The position numbers were made by a program, and so were the translations under genes. A stretch of DNA of 64,000 bases. Origin: Novilysobacter antarcticus (GTDB lineage: Bacteria; Pseudomonadota; Gammaproteobacteria; Xanthomonadales; Xanthomonadaceae). The notes beneath the pieces are model-generated. The model saw only the letters and a list, made by a program, of their open reading frames with translations, had not been told where the DNA came from and did no database searches. Numbering within the stretch: the stretch's first letter is position 1; each line of letters begins with the position of its first letter. Shown here piece after piece: positions 39,140 through 50,301 of this stretch. Location of the stretch: NCBI RefSeq assembly GCF_019802285.1, contig NZ_JAIEUJ010000002.1:434001-498000 (forward strand). Reading direction: 5' to 3'.

Positions 39140-40272
39140 GCAGCGGGCTCCTGGGAAGAGGGGTGGGAAGAAGGGCGGTCGCCGCCGGCCGAGCCGGCCA
39201 GCACGATGTCGGCGACGCGCTTGGCGGCATCGGGCAGCGCTAGCGCACGCGCTGCGGTGGCCAGGCGAAGCAGGTCGTCGCGCGCGGAGATGCTTTCCAC
39301 CGCCTCGACCATGCGCACCGCAAGGTCCTCGGCAGGCGCCTGCGGCAGCAACAGGGCGGCGCCACGGTCGACCAGGTAACGCGCATTGCGGGTCTGGTGG
39401 TCGTCGACCGCGAGCGGGAAGGGAACCAGCACGCTGCCCACGCCCACTGCGCACAGTTCGGCCAGGGTCAGGGCGCCGGCGCGGCAGACCACCAGGTCCG
39501 CCCACGCATAGGCGTCGGCCATGTCGGCGATGAACGGCTCGATGTTGGCCGGCACGCCGGCTTCGGCGTAGCGGCGCTCGGCGTCCTCGACCTGCGCCTG
39601 GCCGCACTGGTGGCGCACCTCAAGCGGTCCGATGCGCTCGCGCAGCTGCGACACCGCCTGCGGTACGGCGGTGTTCAGGGCGCGCGCGCCCTGGCTGCCG
39701 CCCAGCACCAGCAGGCGCAGCGGTCCTTGGCGGCCGGCGAAGCGCTGTGTCGGCGTGGCGACCTGGAGGATCTCCTCGCGCACCGGATTGCCGACCACTT
39801 CCTCATTGGCAAAGGTGTCCGGGAAACCGGTCAACACGCGCTGCGCGAGACGGGCCAGCACGCGGTTGGTCATGCCTGCCGCGCGGTTCTGCTCGTGCAC
39901 GAACAACGGAATCCGGGCCAGCCGCGCAGCCAGGCCACCGGGGCCCGCCGCGTAGCCGCCGAAGCTGATCACCGCGCGAGGCCGCCGCGAGCGCAGCACC
40001 GCCGCCGCGTGCCGCACCGCCGACACCAGCTTGACCGGCGCGGCCAGCAAGGTAGTGAGGCCCTTGCCGCGCACGCCGCGCACCGCGACGGTGTCGATCG
40101 GAATTCCCTGCGGGGGCACCAGACGCGTCTCCATGCCGCCCTCGGCGCCCAGCCACGTCACCGGTACACCGCGGGCCGTCAGCTGCCGGGCCACCGCCAG
40201 GCCGGGAAAGATGTGCCCGCCCGTGCCGCCAGCGAGGATCATCACCGGACGCGGATCGACGGCGGCGTTCAT
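39136..40272 (-). CDS. murG: lipid II synthase (GlcNAc transferase MurG)
   Basis: Transfers GlcNAc onto lipid I at the inner face of the membrane to give lipid II. The 378-residue GT-B protein has the first glycine loop [29 protein letters not shown], the second loop [18 protein letters not shown], and the UDP-GlcNAc site [20 protein letters not shown]. The C-terminal 25 residues after the last conserved helix ([14 protein letters not shown]) are extra and low in complexity. It overlaps both neighbours by ATGA. Confidence 0.96.
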   Translation of the reverse strand: MNAAVDPRPVMILAGGTGGHIFPGLAVARQLTARGVPVTWLGAEGGMETRLVPPQGIPIDTVAVRGVRGKGLTTLLAAPVKLVSAVRHAAAVLRSRRPRAVISFGGYAAGPGGLAARLARIPLFVHEQNRAAGMTNRVLARLAQRVLTGFPDTFANEEVVGNPVREEILQVATPTQRFAGRQGPLRLLVLGGSQGARALNTAVPQAVSQLRERIGPLEVRHQCGQAQVEDAERRYAEAGVPANIEPFIADMADAYAWADLVVCRAGALTLAELCAVGVGSVLVPFPLAVDDHQTRNARYLVDRGAALLLPQAPAEDLAVRMVEAVESISARDDLLRLATAARALALPDAAKRVADIVLAGSAGGDRPSSHPSSQEPAA

Positions 40273-41624
40273 GCCATCCCTCCAAGCGTCGGTTCGATGC
40301 GCTGCTGCAGCCGGCTGGTGCCCCGCCCCGCATCGGCACGCGTGCGGGCAAATGCCGGCGCCGCGGTCGGGCGACTGGGCGCACTCGTGGATGCCGGCCC
40401 GGCGACGTGATGTGGTTTGCTGCCCGCGCTGACGGTCGCGTCCGCGTGCAGGTCATCGCGTCCCGCGTCACCACGCAGCCGCGCCATCTGGCGCTTGGCC
40501 CGCTCCAGTTCGTAGGACACCCGCAGCAGCAGTCCCATCGCTGCGCAGGTCATCAGCACGCTGGAGCCGCCCGAGGAAATCAGTGGCAGGGTCAACCCCT
40601 TGGTCGGCAGCAGGCCAAGGTTCACCCCGATCGAGACGAAACTCTGCAGGCCGATCCACAACGCGATGCCGAATGCCAGATAGGCCGAAAAGTGGCGGCG
40701 CATCTCCACGCACTGCAGGCCGATCCAGAACGCGCGCCCCACCAGCAGCGTGTACAGGCCGATCACCACGCACACGCCCACGAAACCGAGTTCCTCGGCG
40801 ATCACCGCAAGGATGAAGTCGGTGTGCGCTTCGGGCAGGTATGAGAGTTTCTGGATCGAACTGCCCAGTCCGACACCAAACCACTCGCCGCGGCCTGCCG
40901 CCATCAGCGCGTTGGTCAGCTGGTAGCCGGAATTGAATGGGTCCGCCCACGGATCCATGAACGAGGTCAGCCGGCGCATGCGGTACGGCTCAAGCACGGC
41001 GATGAAGGCCAGCACCGGCAGCCCGACCAGCACCGGCAGGAACATCCGCGGCATGTTGACGCCGCCCAGCACCAGCAGGCCGGCCGTGATCGCCAGCAGC
41101 AGCGAGGAAGAACCGAAATCCGGTTGCAGCAGCAGCAGGGCGACCAGTGCCGCCACAACCAGCAGCGGCTTGAGCATCGCGACCCAGGTCGCATTGACCT
41201 CGTCGCGGAAGCGCACCAGGTAGCTGGCCAGCCAGATGATGAAGAGGACCTTGACTGCCTCCACCACCTGGAAGTTCGATACCCCGACGTTGATCCAGCG
41301 GTGCGCACCCTTGACGCTGACGCCCAGGCCGGGCACGAACACCATCAGCAGCAGGACGAAACAGCCCAGCAGCATCAGTTGGTTGTAGCGCTCCACCGTG
41401 CGCAGCTCGACCCGCGTCGCCCACACCGCCAGCACCAGGCCTCCGGCAAGGAACACCAGGTGCCGGGTCAGGTAGTGGAAGGGATCGGGGTGCTGGGAGA
41501 TCGAGCTGGAGCCGACCATCACCAGCCCCAGCGACGACAGGGCCAGCACCACCGCCAGCAGCCACGGGTCAAAGCGACCCTGGATGTCGTCGATGCGGGT
41601 GGCCTGGCGCGCGAAATCGTTCAT
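40269..41624 (-). CDS. ftsW: peptidoglycan glycosyltransferase FtsW
   Basis: SEDS-family polymerase that builds septal glycan strands with FtsI. 451 residues with about ten membrane helices. Landmarks are [12 protein letters not shown], the catalytic-loop aspartate region [38 protein letters not shown] with the extracellular loop, [18 protein letters not shown] and the end [17 protein letters not shown]-terminal cytoplasmic tail of about 75 residues, rich in Ala, Pro and Arg, is longer than usual. The start overlaps the mraY stop by one base (TGATG). Confidence 0.96.
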   Translation of the reverse strand: MNDFARQATRIDDIQGRFDPWLLAVVLALSSLGLVMVGSSSISQHPDPFHYLTRHLVFLAGGLVLAVWATRVELRTVERYNQLMLLGCFVLLLMVFVPGLGVSVKGAHRWINVGVSNFQVVEAVKVLFIIWLASYLVRFRDEVNATWVAMLKPLLVVAALVALLLLQPDFGSSSLLLAITAGLLVLGGVNMPRMFLPVLVGLPVLAFIAVLEPYRMRRLTSFMDPWADPFNSGYQLTNALMAAGRGEWFGVGLGSSIQKLSYLPEAHTDFILAVIAEELGFVGVCVVIGLYTLLVGRAFWIGLQCVEMRRHFSAYLAFGIALWIGLQSFVSIGVNLGLLPTKGLTLPLISSGGSSVLMTCAAMGLLLRVSYELERAKRQMARLRGDAGRDDLHADATVSAGSKPHHVAGPASTSAPSRPTAAPAFARTRADAGRGTSRLQQRIEPTLGGMA

Positions 41625-42706
41625 CAGCGCACCTTCAAGGTAGCCAGGCCGACCAGGACCAGCACTACGGAAATGATCCAGAAGCGCACGATCACGCGCG
41701 GCTCCGGCCAGCCCTTGAGCTCGAAGTGGTGATGGATCGGCGCCATCCGGAACACACGCTTGCCGGTGAGCTTGAACGAGGCGACCTGGATCATCACCGA
41801 GAGCGTCTCGATGACGAATACCCCGCCCATGATCACCAGCACCAGCTCCTGGCGGACGATCACCGCGATGGCGCCCAGCACCGCGCCCAGCGCCAGTGCG
41901 CCGATGTCGCCCATGAAAACCATCGCCGGGTAGGTGTTGAACCAGAGGAAACCCAGTCCGGCGCCCGCGATCGCCGCGCAGATGATCACCAGTTCGCCCG
42001 CGCCCGGGACCGGCGGGATCTGCAGGTACTCGGAAAACACCGAGTTGCCGGAGGCGTAGGCGAACACACCCAGCGCGCACGCCACCAGCACCGTGGGCAT
42101 GATCGCCAGCCCGTCCAGCCCGTCGGTGAGATTGACCGCGTTGGAGAAGCCGACGATCCAGAAGTAGGCGACGACGATCAGGCCCGCGCCCATCGGGAAT
42201 GCGAGCGACTTGAACATCGGGATGTAGAACGTGGTGGCCGCCGGCACATCAGCAGTCATGTACAGCACCACGCCGGCGGCGAGCCCGAAGATCGACTGCA
42301 GCAGGTACTTCCAGCGCGACTTGAGCCCGTTGGGATCGCGATGGACGATCTTGATCCAGTCGTCGTACCAGCCGATGGCACCAAACGCGACCATCACCGC
42401 CAGCACCAACCAGACGTACTTGTTGCGCAGGTCACCCCACAGCAGCACCGAGGCCAGCACGGTCAGCAGGATCAGCCCGCCGCCCATGGTCGGGGTGCCG
42501 GCCTTGGAGAAATGGCTTTCCGGACCGTCACTGCGGATCGGCTGCCCGCCCTTGTACTGGGCCAGCTTGCGGATCGCCGCAGGCCCCCACCACAACGACA
42601 GGGCGAGCGCGGTCAACGCGCTGAGGATGCCGCGGAATGTCAGGTAGTTGAACAGACCGAACAGGCTGTCCAGTTGCTCGAGCCAACGCGCCAGTTCAAG
42701 CAGCAT
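41624..42706 (-). CDS. mraY: phospho-N-acetylmuramoyl-pentapeptide transferase
   Basis: Transfers phospho-MurNAc-pentapeptide to undecaprenyl phosphate to make lipid I. The 360-residue protein has ten membrane helices and the family motifs [24 protein letters not shown] with the catalytic Asp pair, [26 protein letters not shown] and [13 protein letters not shown]. The next gene is ftsW with no murD between, unlike E. coli. It overlaps murF by 11 bases upstream. Confidence 0.98.
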   Translation of the reverse strand: MLLELARWLEQLDSLFGLFNYLTFRGILSALTALALSLWWGPAAIRKLAQYKGGQPIRSDGPESHFSKAGTPTMGGGLILLTVLASVLLWGDLRNKYVWLVLAVMVAFGAIGWYDDWIKIVHRDPNGLKSRWKYLLQSIFGLAAGVVLYMTADVPAATTFYIPMFKSLAFPMGAGLIVVAYFWIVGFSNAVNLTDGLDGLAIMPTVLVACALGVFAYASGNSVFSEYLQIPPVPGAGELVIICAAIAGAGLGFLWFNTYPAMVFMGDIGALALGAVLGAIAVIVRQELVLVIMGGVFVIETLSVMIQVASFKLTGKRVFRMAPIHHHFELKGWPEPRVIVRFWIISVVLVLVGLATLKVR

Positions 42707-44096
42707 CGGTATCGTCCTCCGGCCCCGTGGGGCGTTGCGTGGACAGCAATGCCGTCACGACCTTGTCCATCGCGCTGCCGCGAGAACCCTTCACCAGCAC
42801 GTTCACCGACGTGCCCTGTACCTGCGCCAGCGCTGTGGCCAGCGCGTCGGCCAATGCCGCGTGGTCGGGATGCACCGTGGCGCCGTCACCGAACGCCGCG
42901 GCCGCCGCAGCACTCAGGCTTCCCAGCGCGAACAGCCGCTGCAGGCCTGCGGCCTTGGCCTGGCGTCCGGCCTGGGCATGCATGGCCTCGGCATCGGCGC
43001 CCAGCTCACGCATGTCGCCCATCACCAGCCATCCCTCGCCCGGCAGCGCCGCAAGCGTGTCGATCGCGGCCGCCAGCGAACCGGGATTGGCGTTGTAGCT
43101 GTCGTCGATCAAGGTGGCGCCGCGGCCCAACGGCTGGGCGACCATGCGGCCATCGACCGGCACTGCCGCCTGCAACCCTTCGGCAATCGCCTCCAGCGAT
43201 ACGCCCAGGCCAACAGCCAGCGACGCGGCCGCCAGCGCATTGCGGACGTTGTGACGCCCTCGCAGCGCAAGCGTCACCGGGACGGTGCCATCCGGCGTGA
43301 CCAGAGTGAAACGGGACCCGTCCACCCCGGCAACGACATCGCGTGCGGTCACATCCGCGCTGGCATCCAGGCCGAACCGGACCAGCCGGCGGCCGTGTGC
43401 ACGTTCGGCAAAATAGGGCGCGAAGGCATCATCGGCATTGATCACGGCCACGCCCTGCGGCGGCAGCGCGTCGTAGATCGCCGCCTTGGTGTCGGCAACG
43501 CCCAGCAGGCTGCCCATCCGCTCCAGATGGGCCGGCGCGATGTTGTTGACGAGGACCACGTCCGGGCGCGCGATCGCCGCCAGGTAGGCGATGTCGCCGG
43601 GCTTGCCCGCACCCATCTCATACACCGAGAAGCGCGCGTCTTCGGGCGCGGCCAACACCGACAGCGGCAGGCCGATCTCGTTGTTGAAATTGCCCGGGTT
43701 GGCGTAGGCGGGGGCGACGCGCTCAAGGATCGCGAGCAACATCGACTTCACGCTGGTCTTGCCGTTGCTGCCGGTGATCGCGACGACGTGGCCGGTGCGC
43801 TGGCGCTGCACGGCCGCGGCGAAGTCGCCCAGCGCGCGCTCGGTATCGGGCACCAGCACCTGCGGCACGGACACGTCCAGCAGGCGCGACACCAGCACCG
43901 CAGCTATGCCGCCCTGCACCGCCGCTTCGATATGCTCGTGGCCGTCGAAGTTTTCGCCCTTCAGCGCGACGAACAACGCGCTTCCAGTGCTCGGCAATGC
44001 GCGGGTGTCGGTCGCGATCGCATCGACCGGCACATCCGCGCCGTGCAGGCGGCCGCCGACCATGCGGGTGATTTCAGAAAGTTGCAGCGGCTTCAT
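42696..44096 (-). CDS. murF: UDP-MurNAc-tripeptide--D-alanyl-D-alanine ligase
   Basis: Adds D-Ala-D-Ala to complete the UDP-MurNAc pentapeptide. The 466-residue ligase has the N-terminal [27 protein letters not shown], the ATP loop [28 protein letters not shown] typical of MurF, and [16 protein letters not shown]. It overlaps murE upstream by ATGA and mraY downstream by 11 bases. Length is normal. Confidence 0.97.
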   Translation of the reverse strand: MKPLQLSEITRMVGGRLHGADVPVDAIATDTRALPSTGSALFVALKGENFDGHEHIEAAVQGGIAAVLVSRLLDVSVPQVLVPDTERALGDFAAAVQRQRTGHVVAITGSNGKTSVKSMLLAILERVAPAYANPGNFNNEIGLPLSVLAAPEDARFSVYEMGAGKPGDIAYLAAIARPDVVLVNNIAPAHLERMGSLLGVADTKAAIYDALPPQGVAVINADDAFAPYFAERAHGRRLVRFGLDASADVTARDVVAGVDGSRFTLVTPDGTVPVTLALRGRHNVRNALAAASLAVGLGVSLEAIAEGLQAAVPVDGRMVAQPLGRGATLIDDSYNANPGSLAAAIDTLAALPGEGWLVMGDMRELGADAEAMHAQAGRQAKAAGLQRLFALGSLSAAAAAAFGDGATVHPDHAALADALATALAQVQGTSVNVLVKGSRGSAMDKVVTALLSTQRPTGPEDDTDAA

Positions 44097-45613
44097 GTCC
44101 GTCGCTCCAGTGCCACGCGGGCGACCTGCGTGTCGTCAAAAGGGTGTTTGACGCCGGCAATGTCCTGGTCGGGCTCGTGGCCCTTTCCGGCGATCAGCAC
44201 GATGTCGTCCGCCGCGGCGTGGCTGATCGCATGGGCAATCGCGGCGGCCCGGTCGCGCAGCACGACCACGCCCGATGGGTCAGCAAAACCGGCAAGAATG
44301 TCGGCAACGATCGCATCGCCGTCTTCGTGGCGCGGGTTGTCATCGGTCACCACGACCGCGTCGGCGCCGGCCTGGGCGATGGCCGCCATTTGCGGTCGTT
44401 TACCGCGGTCGCGCTCACCGCCGCAGCCGAAAACACACCAGAGGCGGCCGGTGGCGTGGTCGCGCAGCGACGCGAGCGCCTGTTCCAGCGCATCCGGCGT
44501 GTGGGCGAAGTCCACCACCACCAGCGGCGTGCCGTGCGTGCCGCCGAGGCGGTTCATGCGACCGTGGATCGGGCGCAACTGGCTGAGTGTCGCGGCGATG
44601 TCCCGCGGCTCGACCTCCAAGCCGAGAAGGGCACCGGCGACGGCCAGCAGATTGTCCACATTGAACCGCCCCAGCAGCGCCGAGCGCACCGCGTACCGCT
44701 GCTCGCCCTGCTGCGTACGGAACACGAGCTCGAATGTGGCGCCGTGGCTGTCCAGTCGCACGTCTGCGGCGTGGATGGCCGCGGACGCATTGCCGCGCGA
44801 ACTCACGCCGATTCCGTGGACGGTCGCGGGCAACCCCGAGTGCATCGCCAGTCCGTGCGCATCGTCGAGATTGACCACCGCCGCCTGCAGTCCCGGCCAC
44901 GCCAACAGGCGCGCCTTGGCCGCCGCGTAAGTCTCCATGTCGCCGTGGTAATCGAGGTGGTCGCGGCTGAGATTGGTGAACACCCCGACGTCGAAATGGA
45001 CGCCATCGACGCGACCCTGATCGAGTGCGTGTGAGCTGACTTCCATCGCGACCGCGGTGGCGCCGCCGTCGCGCAGGCCGGCCAGCAGCTCGTGCACCTT
45101 GAGCACCAGCGGCGTGGTGAAGCCGGTGGGGACCAGCGAACCGTCGAAGCCGACACCCAGGGTGCCGATGCTGGCGCCGCGCACACCCAGCAGTTGCCAG
45201 GACTGGGCCAGCAACTGGACCGTGGAGGTCTTGCCGTTGGTGCCGGTGACGCCGACCACGCGCATCGCCGCGCTGGGTCGGTCGTGGAAGCGATCGGCCA
45301 TCGCGCCCATGCGCGAGCGCAGGCCCGGCACCGCGATCGCATCCGCGGGCGCCGGGGTGTCGGCGGTAGCCGGGGGCTCATACAGAATGGCGGCCGCGTT
45401 CGCGGCTCGCGCCTGGTCCACAAACTTCAGGCCGTGGGTCCCGAATCCGCCAATGGCAACGAAGGCGTCGCCGGCGCGGATTTCGCGGCTGTCCTGGACC
45501 AGGCCGGAAATTTCCAGCGAGACCGGAATCCCGGCGACATCCGGCAGCAGCTCGGCCAGCGGCATCCGGCGCGGATGTGCCTGCGGCAGGCGCGGCTTCG
45601 GCATGCCACTCAT
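44093..45613 (-). CDS. murE: UDP-MurNAc-dipeptide--meso-diaminopimelate ligase
   Basis: Adds the third residue of the stem peptide. The 506-residue protein has [24 protein letters not shown], the ATP loop [32 protein letters not shown] and the amino-acid-selecting motif DNPRHED, whose D-N-P-R form indicates meso-diaminopimelate rather than lysine. The start ATG 45613 overlaps the ftsI stop (ATGA); an in-frame ATG at 45604 is possible. A leader of about 20 residues precedes the conserved part. Confidence 0.97.
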   Translation of the reverse strand: MSGMPKPRLPQAHPRRMPLAELLPDVAGIPVSLEISGLVQDSREIRAGDAFVAIGGFGTHGLKFVDQARAANAAAILYEPPATADTPAPADAIAVPGLRSRMGAMADRFHDRPSAAMRVVGVTGTNGKTSTVQLLAQSWQLLGVRGASIGTLGVGFDGSLVPTGFTTPLVLKVHELLAGLRDGGATAVAMEVSSHALDQGRVDGVHFDVGVFTNLSRDHLDYHGDMETYAAAKARLLAWPGLQAAVVNLDDAHGLAMHSGLPATVHGIGVSSRGNASAAIHAADVRLDSHGATFELVFRTQQGEQRYAVRSALLGRFNVDNLLAVAGALLGLEVEPRDIAATLSQLRPIHGRMNRLGGTHGTPLVVVDFAHTPDALEQALASLRDHATGRLWCVFGCGGERDRGKRPQMAAIAQAGADAVVVTDDNPRHEDGDAIVADILAGFADPSGVVVLRDRAAAIAHAISHAAADDIVLIAGKGHEPDQDIAGVKHPFDDTQVARVALERRT

Positions 45614-47550
45614 GGCGCGCCACCGGTACTGACCGGCGCGGGCAGCGCAACCGGCTCGAAAACCGGAGGCTCGGGCTCCTGCGACACCTGCGGCAGCACG
45701 GGGACCCCCGCCAGCGGCTTGCCGCCATTGGCACGGATCCGCTTGTCGCGTGCCTCCGCCTGCGCCGCCAGCCAGGTCTCGATATCGTCCGGCTGCACGT
45801 CCATCAGGCGCAGGGTGCCTTCCATCACGCTTTTGAATACGGGCGCGGCGACCGCACCGCCGCCGTAGCCCTGACCCTTGCTGGCGTCGGGATCGTCGAT
45901 CACCACGGCCATCGCAAAGCGCGGGTTCTCCACCGGCACCACGCCGGCGAACAGGGCGATGTACTGACGCGAATAACCGCCGGTGCCGCTGAACTTGCGC
46001 GAGGTGCCGGTCTTGCCGGCCACGTGGTAGCCCAGAATCGCCGCACGGGTCGCGGTACCGCCGGTTTCGGTGACCGTCTGCATCGCCGTCAGCACTTGGC
46101 GCGCGACTTCCGGGCTCATCGCCTGGGTGGATTCGTTGCGCTGGCCCTTGACGAAGGTCGGCGCGATGACGCGGCCGCCGTTGGCAATGGCCGCGTAGGC
46201 GACGGCAATTTGCAACGGGGTGGCCGACAGCCCGTAGCCATACGACATGGTGGCCTTGGTCGTGCCGCTCCACTGGCCCGGCGCGGCGAGCAGCCCGGAC
46301 GCTTCGCCGGGGAACCCGCTACCGGGCTTGTTGCCGTAGCCGAAGCCGTGGATGAACTCGTGGAAATAGGTGTCCGGCAGCGCCAAGGCCAGCTTGGCGG
46401 CGCCGACGTTGGAGCTCTTGGTCAGCACGCCGGTGACGGTGAGCGCGCCGTAGTTGCGGAAGTCGCTGATGGTGTAGCGGCCGTTGCGCATGGTGCCGGG
46501 GTTGGTGTCGATCACGGTGTCCAGGCTGACCTTGCCGGCGGTCAGAGCGGCGCCGACGGTGATCGGCTTCATGGTCGAGCCCGGCTCCACCACATCGGTG
46601 ACGGCGCGGTTGCGGCGGGTGTCGCCACCGCCACCATCCAACTGGTTGGGGTTGTAGCTGGGCAGGTTGGCCATCGCCAGCACCTCGCCGGTGTCCACGT
46701 CCAGCACCACTGCGGAGCCCGCCGAGGCCTTGGCTTCGTGCAGTGCGTGGCGCAGCTCGCGGAACGCCAGATACTGCACCCGCCGGTCGATGGTCAGGGT
46801 GAGGTCGTGGCCAGGCTCAGCCGGGCGGATCAGGTCGACGTTCTCGATGATCCGGCCCTGGCCGTCGCGGATCACCCGCTTGGCGCCCGGAACACCGCTG
46901 AGCCAGCTGTCGAAGGCCAATTCCAAGCCTTCCTGGCCGCGGTCGTCGATGTTGGTGAAGCCGAGCACGTGGGCAATCGCCTCGCCCTGCGGGTAGAACC
47001 GGCGGAACTCGCGCTGGCTGAACACGCCCGGCACGCCGAGATCGAGAACCTGTTTGGCGCGCTCGGGATTCATCCGCCGGGCCAGGTACATGAACTCCTT
47101 GTCGGCGCGTTGGCTGAGCCTGCGCGCCAGCTCATCGGGCGCGACGCCCAACGCCTGCGCCAGCTCGGGAATCCGGTCCGGATGCTTGAGCAGTTGCGGC
47201 GGGTTCGCCCACAACGAATCCACCGGGGTGGAGACGGCCAGCGGCTCGCCGTTGCGGTCGGTGATCATGCCGCGCGAGGTCGGGATCGGCAGTTCGCGCA
47301 GCGAGCGCGCATCGCCCTGGCGCACGTAGAAATCGTTGTTGAGCACCTGCACGTCCAGCGCGCGCGCCACCAGCGCCACCGAGCAGACGGACAGCGCGCC
47401 GCCGACCAGGGCCATGCGATGGCGGATGCTGTAGTTGCTGCGACCGCGCAGCCGTGTCTTGGCTCCCATTCCCAGGCGCTCGCGCATACGAGCCCAGGCC
47501 GACGACCCGGGATCGCCGCTGCGGGGACGCTTGCCCGACTGCACACTCAT
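45610..47550 (-). CDS. ftsI: penicillin-binding protein 3 (septal transpeptidase)
   Basis: Class B PBP that cross-links septal peptidoglycan with FtsW. The 646-residue protein has a cytoplasmic segment of about 45 residues, longer than in E. coli, then one membrane helix ([21 protein letters not shown]). A dimerisation/pedestal region with [19 protein letters not shown] follows. The transpeptidase has SxxK in [10 protein letters not shown], SxN in KSSNVGAAK and KTG in AGKTGTSRK. It overlaps ftsL and murE by four bases. Confidence 0.96.
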   Translation of the reverse strand: MSVQSGKRPRSGDPGSSAWARMRERLGMGAKTRLRGRSNYSIRHRMALVGGALSVCSVALVARALDVQVLNNDFYVRQGDARSLRELPIPTSRGMITDRNGEPLAVSTPVDSLWANPPQLLKHPDRIPELAQALGVAPDELARRLSQRADKEFMYLARRMNPERAKQVLDLGVPGVFSQREFRRFYPQGEAIAHVLGFTNIDDRGQEGLELAFDSWLSGVPGAKRVIRDGQGRIIENVDLIRPAEPGHDLTLTIDRRVQYLAFRELRHALHEAKASAGSAVVLDVDTGEVLAMANLPSYNPNQLDGGGGDTRRNRAVTDVVEPGSTMKPITVGAALTAGKVSLDTVIDTNPGTMRNGRYTISDFRNYGALTVTGVLTKSSNVGAAKLALALPDTYFHEFIHGFGYGNKPGSGFPGEASGLLAAPGQWSGTTKATMSYGYGLSATPLQIAVAYAAIANGGRVIAPTFVKGQRNESTQAMSPEVARQVLTAMQTVTETGGTATRAAILGYHVAGKTGTSRKFSGTGGYSRQYIALFAGVVPVENPRFAMAVVIDDPDASKGQGYGGGAVAAPVFKSVMEGTLRLMDVQPDDIETWLAAQAEARDKRIRANGGKPLAGVPVLPQVSQEPEPPVFEPVALPAPVSTGGAP

Positions 47551-47813
47551 GGGCGGATCACCACGGTTTCCTCACCTTCGGGGAACTTCATCCCGAGGCG
47601 ATCGCGTGCGACCTGGTCGATGCGGTTGCTTTCCGACCAGGTGGCCTGTTCCAGCTGCAGCCGGCCGAAATCGATGTCCAGCTCATCGCGCGCCTTGTCC
47701 AGCTGGTTGAGCTCGACAAACAGCACCCGGTGGCGATGGCGCGCATGCACGACACCCAGCGCGGTGACCAGGTTGGCCACCACCAGCACCGTCAGCAGCA
47801 GGCGCAGGATCAT
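47547..47813 (-). CDS. ftsL: cell division protein FtsL
   Basis: An 88-residue bitopic protein: a membrane helix at the extreme N-terminus ([18 protein letters not shown]) followed by a periplasmic coiled coil ([29 protein letters not shown]) and a membrane-distal segment ending [17 protein letters not shown]. FtsL joins FtsB and FtsQ to activate FtsWI. The cytoplasmic part is nearly absent (MILR). The ATG overlaps the rsmH stop by four bases. Position and layout identify it; sequence conservation in the family is low. Confidence 0.92.
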   Translation of the reverse strand: MILRLLLTVLVVANLVTALGVVHARHRHRVLFVELNQLDKARDELDIDFGRLQLEQATWSESNRIDQVARDRLGMKFPEGEETVVIRP

Positions 47814-48784
47814 GCGGCCTCCGGCTCGGCGAGCTTTTCGGCAACCCGCAATACCGCCGAGCGCGACCGCGGATTGACCGAGGTCTCCGCGTAGTCGGCC
47901 TTTTGCGCACCGCCGATCGCCGCCAGCAGCGGGGTGAACTCGATCTCCACCGGCAACCGCCGATTCGAGGGCGGCGCCTTGGCATGACGGTTGATGAACT
48001 GCTTGACGATGCGATCTTCCAGGGAGTGGAAGCTGATCACCACGAGCCGGCCGCCGACCTTCAGGCACGCCAGTGCGGCGTCCAGACCTGCTTCCAGGTC
48101 GGCCAGCTCGCGGTTGATGAAGATACGGATCGCCTGGAAGCTGCGGGTGGCCGGGTGGATCCGGCTCTTGTCGGACCCCGGCTTGCCGCGCGGCATCACC
48201 GCGGCGATCAGCTCGGCCAGTTGCGCCGTGCGCAGCAATGGCTGTTCCTCGCGACGGGCGACGATGGCGCGGGCGATGCGCCGGGACTGGCGCTCCTCGC
48301 CATACGTCCACAGCACGTCGGCGATTTCCTGGTCATCGGCACTGGCGAGCCAGTCCGCAGCGCTCTGCCCGCTGTCGGGGTCCATGCGCATGTCCAGCGG
48401 TCCGTCCTTGCTGAAACTGAAGCCTCGCTCGGCCACGTCCAGTTGCGGCGAAGACACGCCCAGGTCAAGGAACACGCCATCCAGTCCGGCGCTGGCCGCC
48501 TCCCAGCTGCCCATCGCCGCGAAGCTGCCACGGAAGATCGACACCCGAGGGTCGGCACCAAAGTCGCGCTCGGCCACCGCGATCGCATCCGGATCCTTGT
48601 CCATCAGCAGCAGGCGGCCATCGGGACCGAGCAGATCGAGCACACCGCGCGCATGGCCGCCGCGACCGAAGGTACCGTCCAGATAGGTGCCCTTCCCGCT
48701 GACCTGCAAACCGTCCAGGGACTGCCGGTACATCACGGGGAGGTGGCCGGAGGGCGCTGCTCGCTCCACGCCACCGGCCGTCAT
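47810..48784 (-). CDS. rsmH: 16S rRNA (cytosine(1402)-N(4))-methyltransferase
   Basis: SAM-dependent enzyme that N4-methylates C1402 in the ribosomal P site. The partner RsmI, acting on the same nucleotide, is encoded 1.6 kb away. The 324-residue protein has [16 protein letters not shown] motif [39 protein letters not shown], and [13 protein letters not shown] and [19 protein letters not shown] 48784 overlaps the mraZ stop (ATGA). All motifs are intact. Confidence 0.97.
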   Translation of the reverse strand: MTAGGVERAAPSGHLPVMYRQSLDGLQVSGKGTYLDGTFGRGGHARGVLDLLGPDGRLLLMDKDPDAIAVAERDFGADPRVSIFRGSFAAMGSWEAASAGLDGVFLDLGVSSPQLDVAERGFSFSKDGPLDMRMDPDSGQSAADWLASADDQEIADVLWTYGEERQSRRIARAIVARREEQPLLRTAQLAELIAAVMPRGKPGSDKSRIHPATRSFQAIRIFINRELADLEAGLDAALACLKVGGRLVVISFHSLEDRIVKQFINRHAKAPPSNRRLPVEIEFTPLLAAIGGAQKADYAETSVNPRSRSAVLRVAEKLAEPEAA

Positions 48785-49227
48785 AGCTGCAGGTCGAGAA
48801 GGTCCTCGCTCAGATCCTCGTCGGACACCGTCTGACGGATCTGCGCGTGGTGGGCCTGCTCGCTCCAGAGTTCGAATTTCTCGCCCATGCCCAGCAGCAC
48901 GGCCTTGCGCTCGATCCCCACCGCAGCGCGGTGGCTGGAGGGAATCGTCAGGCGGCCGTTGCCGTCCAGTTCGACGAATGCCGCCGCACCCACCAGCTTG
49001 AGCTGCATGGCGCGGTTCACACGCTTCGCCTTGGGCAGCTTGTTGACCTGGTCGCGGACGCGCTCCCACGCCTCAACCGGATACAGGTACAGCGAACCGA
49101 CCTCGAACGGGTTGTAGGTGATCACCAGGCGGTTGCCACAGTCACGCGCGACGTCGTCGCGGAAGGCGGTGGGCACCGCCATCCGGCCTTTCTCGTCGAT
49201 CGTGATGGCGGTTTCGCCTTGGAACAT
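48781..49227 (-). CDS. mraZ: transcriptional regulator MraZ
   Basis: AbrB-like ring protein that represses the dcw promoter in species studied. The 148-residue protein has the tandem motif start [25 protein letters not shown] and the second half [22 protein letters not shown], each ending in a DNA-contacting turn. First gene of the cluster, with a 5' leader of about 105 nt containing a CCGCC/GGCGG hairpin. 10-bp-spaced TGGGA-like boxes lie just downstream of the promoter -10, consistent with self-repression. Confidence 0.95.
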   Translation of the reverse strand: MFQGETAITIDEKGRMAVPTAFRDDVARDCGNRLVITYNPFEVGSLYLYPVEAWERVRDQVNKLPKAKRVNRAMQLKLVGAAAFVELDGNGRLTIPSSHRAAVGIERKAVLLGMGEKFELWSEQAHHAQIRQTVSDEDLSEDLLDLQL

Positions 49228-49306
49228 TGCGCACCCTGGTTTTGGCCCGCCTCTGAGGGCGGTTTACCGGTCGGGCAACCGGGCATTCCCGGCTGCAGCC
49301 AAGGAA

Positions 49307-49331
49307 AACCACTAATAACCCGGCTTTCCCA
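49307..49331 (-). promoter_or_regulatory. candidate MraZ operator (three 10-bp-spaced boxes)
   Basis: On the minus strand the pentamers TGGGA (49331-49327), GGGTT (49321-49317) and TGGTT (49311-49307) begin exactly 10 bp apart. E. coli MraZ binds TGGGA-type repeats separated by 5 nt, i.e. a 10-bp period. The first box fits exactly; the others are degenerate. They cover positions just downstream of the predicted start site. Confidence 0.5.
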
Positions 49332-49340
49332 CTGATCACC

Positions 49341-49369
49341 ACCTTAGGGAGAGCCCCGGGCGATGTCAA
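49341..49369 (-). promoter_or_regulatory. promoter of the dcw cluster (Pmra)
   Basis: TTGACA (49364-49369) and TAAGGT (49341-49346) on the minus strand, 17-bp spacer. The -35 is consensus. Predicted start near 49334, about 107 nt before mraZ, with the MraZ-like boxes immediately downstream. Confidence 0.7.
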
Positions 49370-49629
49370 CGACTTTCAGGGGCAAATTCACCAACGGGAT
49401 CAATGGCTTGCAGAACACTTGAGAGTTCAATTCAAGACTTGGCCACTAAGCGTTGTTTCGTCTCATATTTTGAGACGCAGCGCACTGGACAAGTGAACAA
49501 AGCGCAAACTTCGTCTTCACGCAGCCTTAATGCTGCGCTGCAGAAATCTGCGCTGAATGAACAGGGCGGACTCACGCGCACGGCATCGCCGGCGCGATTC
49601 CCGGCCGGCGGGAGAAGCAAAGAAAAAGT
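49370..49629. other. non-coding stretch between the dcw promoter and rnpB
   Basis: No gene is seen. It contains a perfect CGTCTCA/TGAGACG hairpin with a 5-nt AT loop at 49459-49477, a GCAGC/GCTGC dyad near 49521 and a repeated CTGCGCTG near 49532 and 49547. None has a T-run. The bases next to the rnpB 3' end read TTTTTCTTT on the minus strand, a likely rnpB terminator tail. Confidence 0.5.
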
Positions 49630-50010
49630 GGCGGAGCCGGCCGATAAGCCGGGTTCTGTCGTGGACAGTCATTCCTCTAGGCGCATCGTCGCCGATACGC
49701 TCAAGCAACCTACCCGGACCCGACGCGGGCCGCGCCATGAGTCCCTATTTGGTCTTGCTCCCGGTGGGGTTTGCCATGCCGGTCTGTTGCCAGACTCGCG
49801 GTGCGCTCTTACCGCACCGTTTCACCCTTGCCACGCATCGCGCATTCTTGCGAACACCCGACCGTTCGGCGGTCTGCTCTCTGTTGCACTTTCCGTCGGC
49901 TCGCGCCGCCCAGGCGTTACCTGGCACCGTGCCCTGTGGAGCCCGGACTTTCCTCGGCACCGCAACGGATTGCTCCGCTGCGATGACGCGACTGTCTGGC
50001 CGACTCCGCC
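49630..50010 (-). ncRNA. rnpB: RNase P RNA, class A
   Basis: The catalytic RNA of RNase P, which trims tRNA 5' ends. Read on the minus strand it has the conserved blocks in order: CCAGACAGTCGC at the 5' end, GAGGAAAGTCCGGGCTCC, the GGTGCCAGGTAACGCC region, GTGCAACAGAGAGCAGACCGCC, GGCAAGGGTGAAACGGTGCGGTAAGAGCGCACC, CAAACCCCACCGGGAGCAAG, and near the 3' end GAGGAATGACTGTCCACGACAGAACCCGGCTTATCGG. Helix P1 closes 13 bp between 50010-49998 and 49642-49630 (one G-U), fixing both ends at about 381 nt. Open frames crossing it are not genes. Confidence 0.97.
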
Positions 50011-50016
50011 GCGGGC

Positions 50017-50022
50017 AGTTTA
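50017..50022 (-). promoter_or_regulatory. putative -10 box of rnpB (TAAACT)
   Basis: TAAACT on the minus strand ends 6 nt before the first base of the P1 helix, the expected distance for initiation at 50010. No clear -35 was found at 16-18 bp. Confidence 0.5.
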
Positions 50023-50232
50023 CCGGTTGCGGGTGCGCTTCGGTGGCTTGTGCCGTTAAGTACGCACCGGGAGTTCAGCGAGAACTGATGGAAGGCTGGG
50101 TGGTTTGCGCGAGCCGACGTCTCGGAATGCGTCTGCTGGGTGCCTTAATCCGCGCTTGGGGGATGTGGCGGAGGCGTTTGATGGCGGCGGGGCGGCGGGG
50201 CGGCGCGGAGGAGCTTCATGGATGCGTAGGCG

Positions 50233-50301
50233 GCGCCTGCCGCGAATCCCGCTCAGCCGCTCCACGATATTCGCTTGGTGAGCGGGACTCCCGACAGGCG
50301 C
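50233..50301. repeat. long two-stem palindrome between rnpB and rsmI
   Basis: Outer arms GCGCCTG (50233-50239) and CAGGCGC (50295-50301), inner arms TCCCGCTCA (50247-50255) and TGAGCGGGA (50279-50287), both exact. The loop is 23 nt. It lies in a 422-bp gap (50011-50432) where no gene is seen. There is no T-run on either side and no sequence resemblance to the element after hemE; a REP-like sequence or 3'-end structure of rsmI is possible. Confidence 0.6.

Noticed and set aside
45577-47877. A long plus-strand open frame opposite ftsI and ftsL
   Set aside because: Antisense shadow of essential genes with intact motifs; composition is His/Arg/Gln-rich as expected for such shadows.
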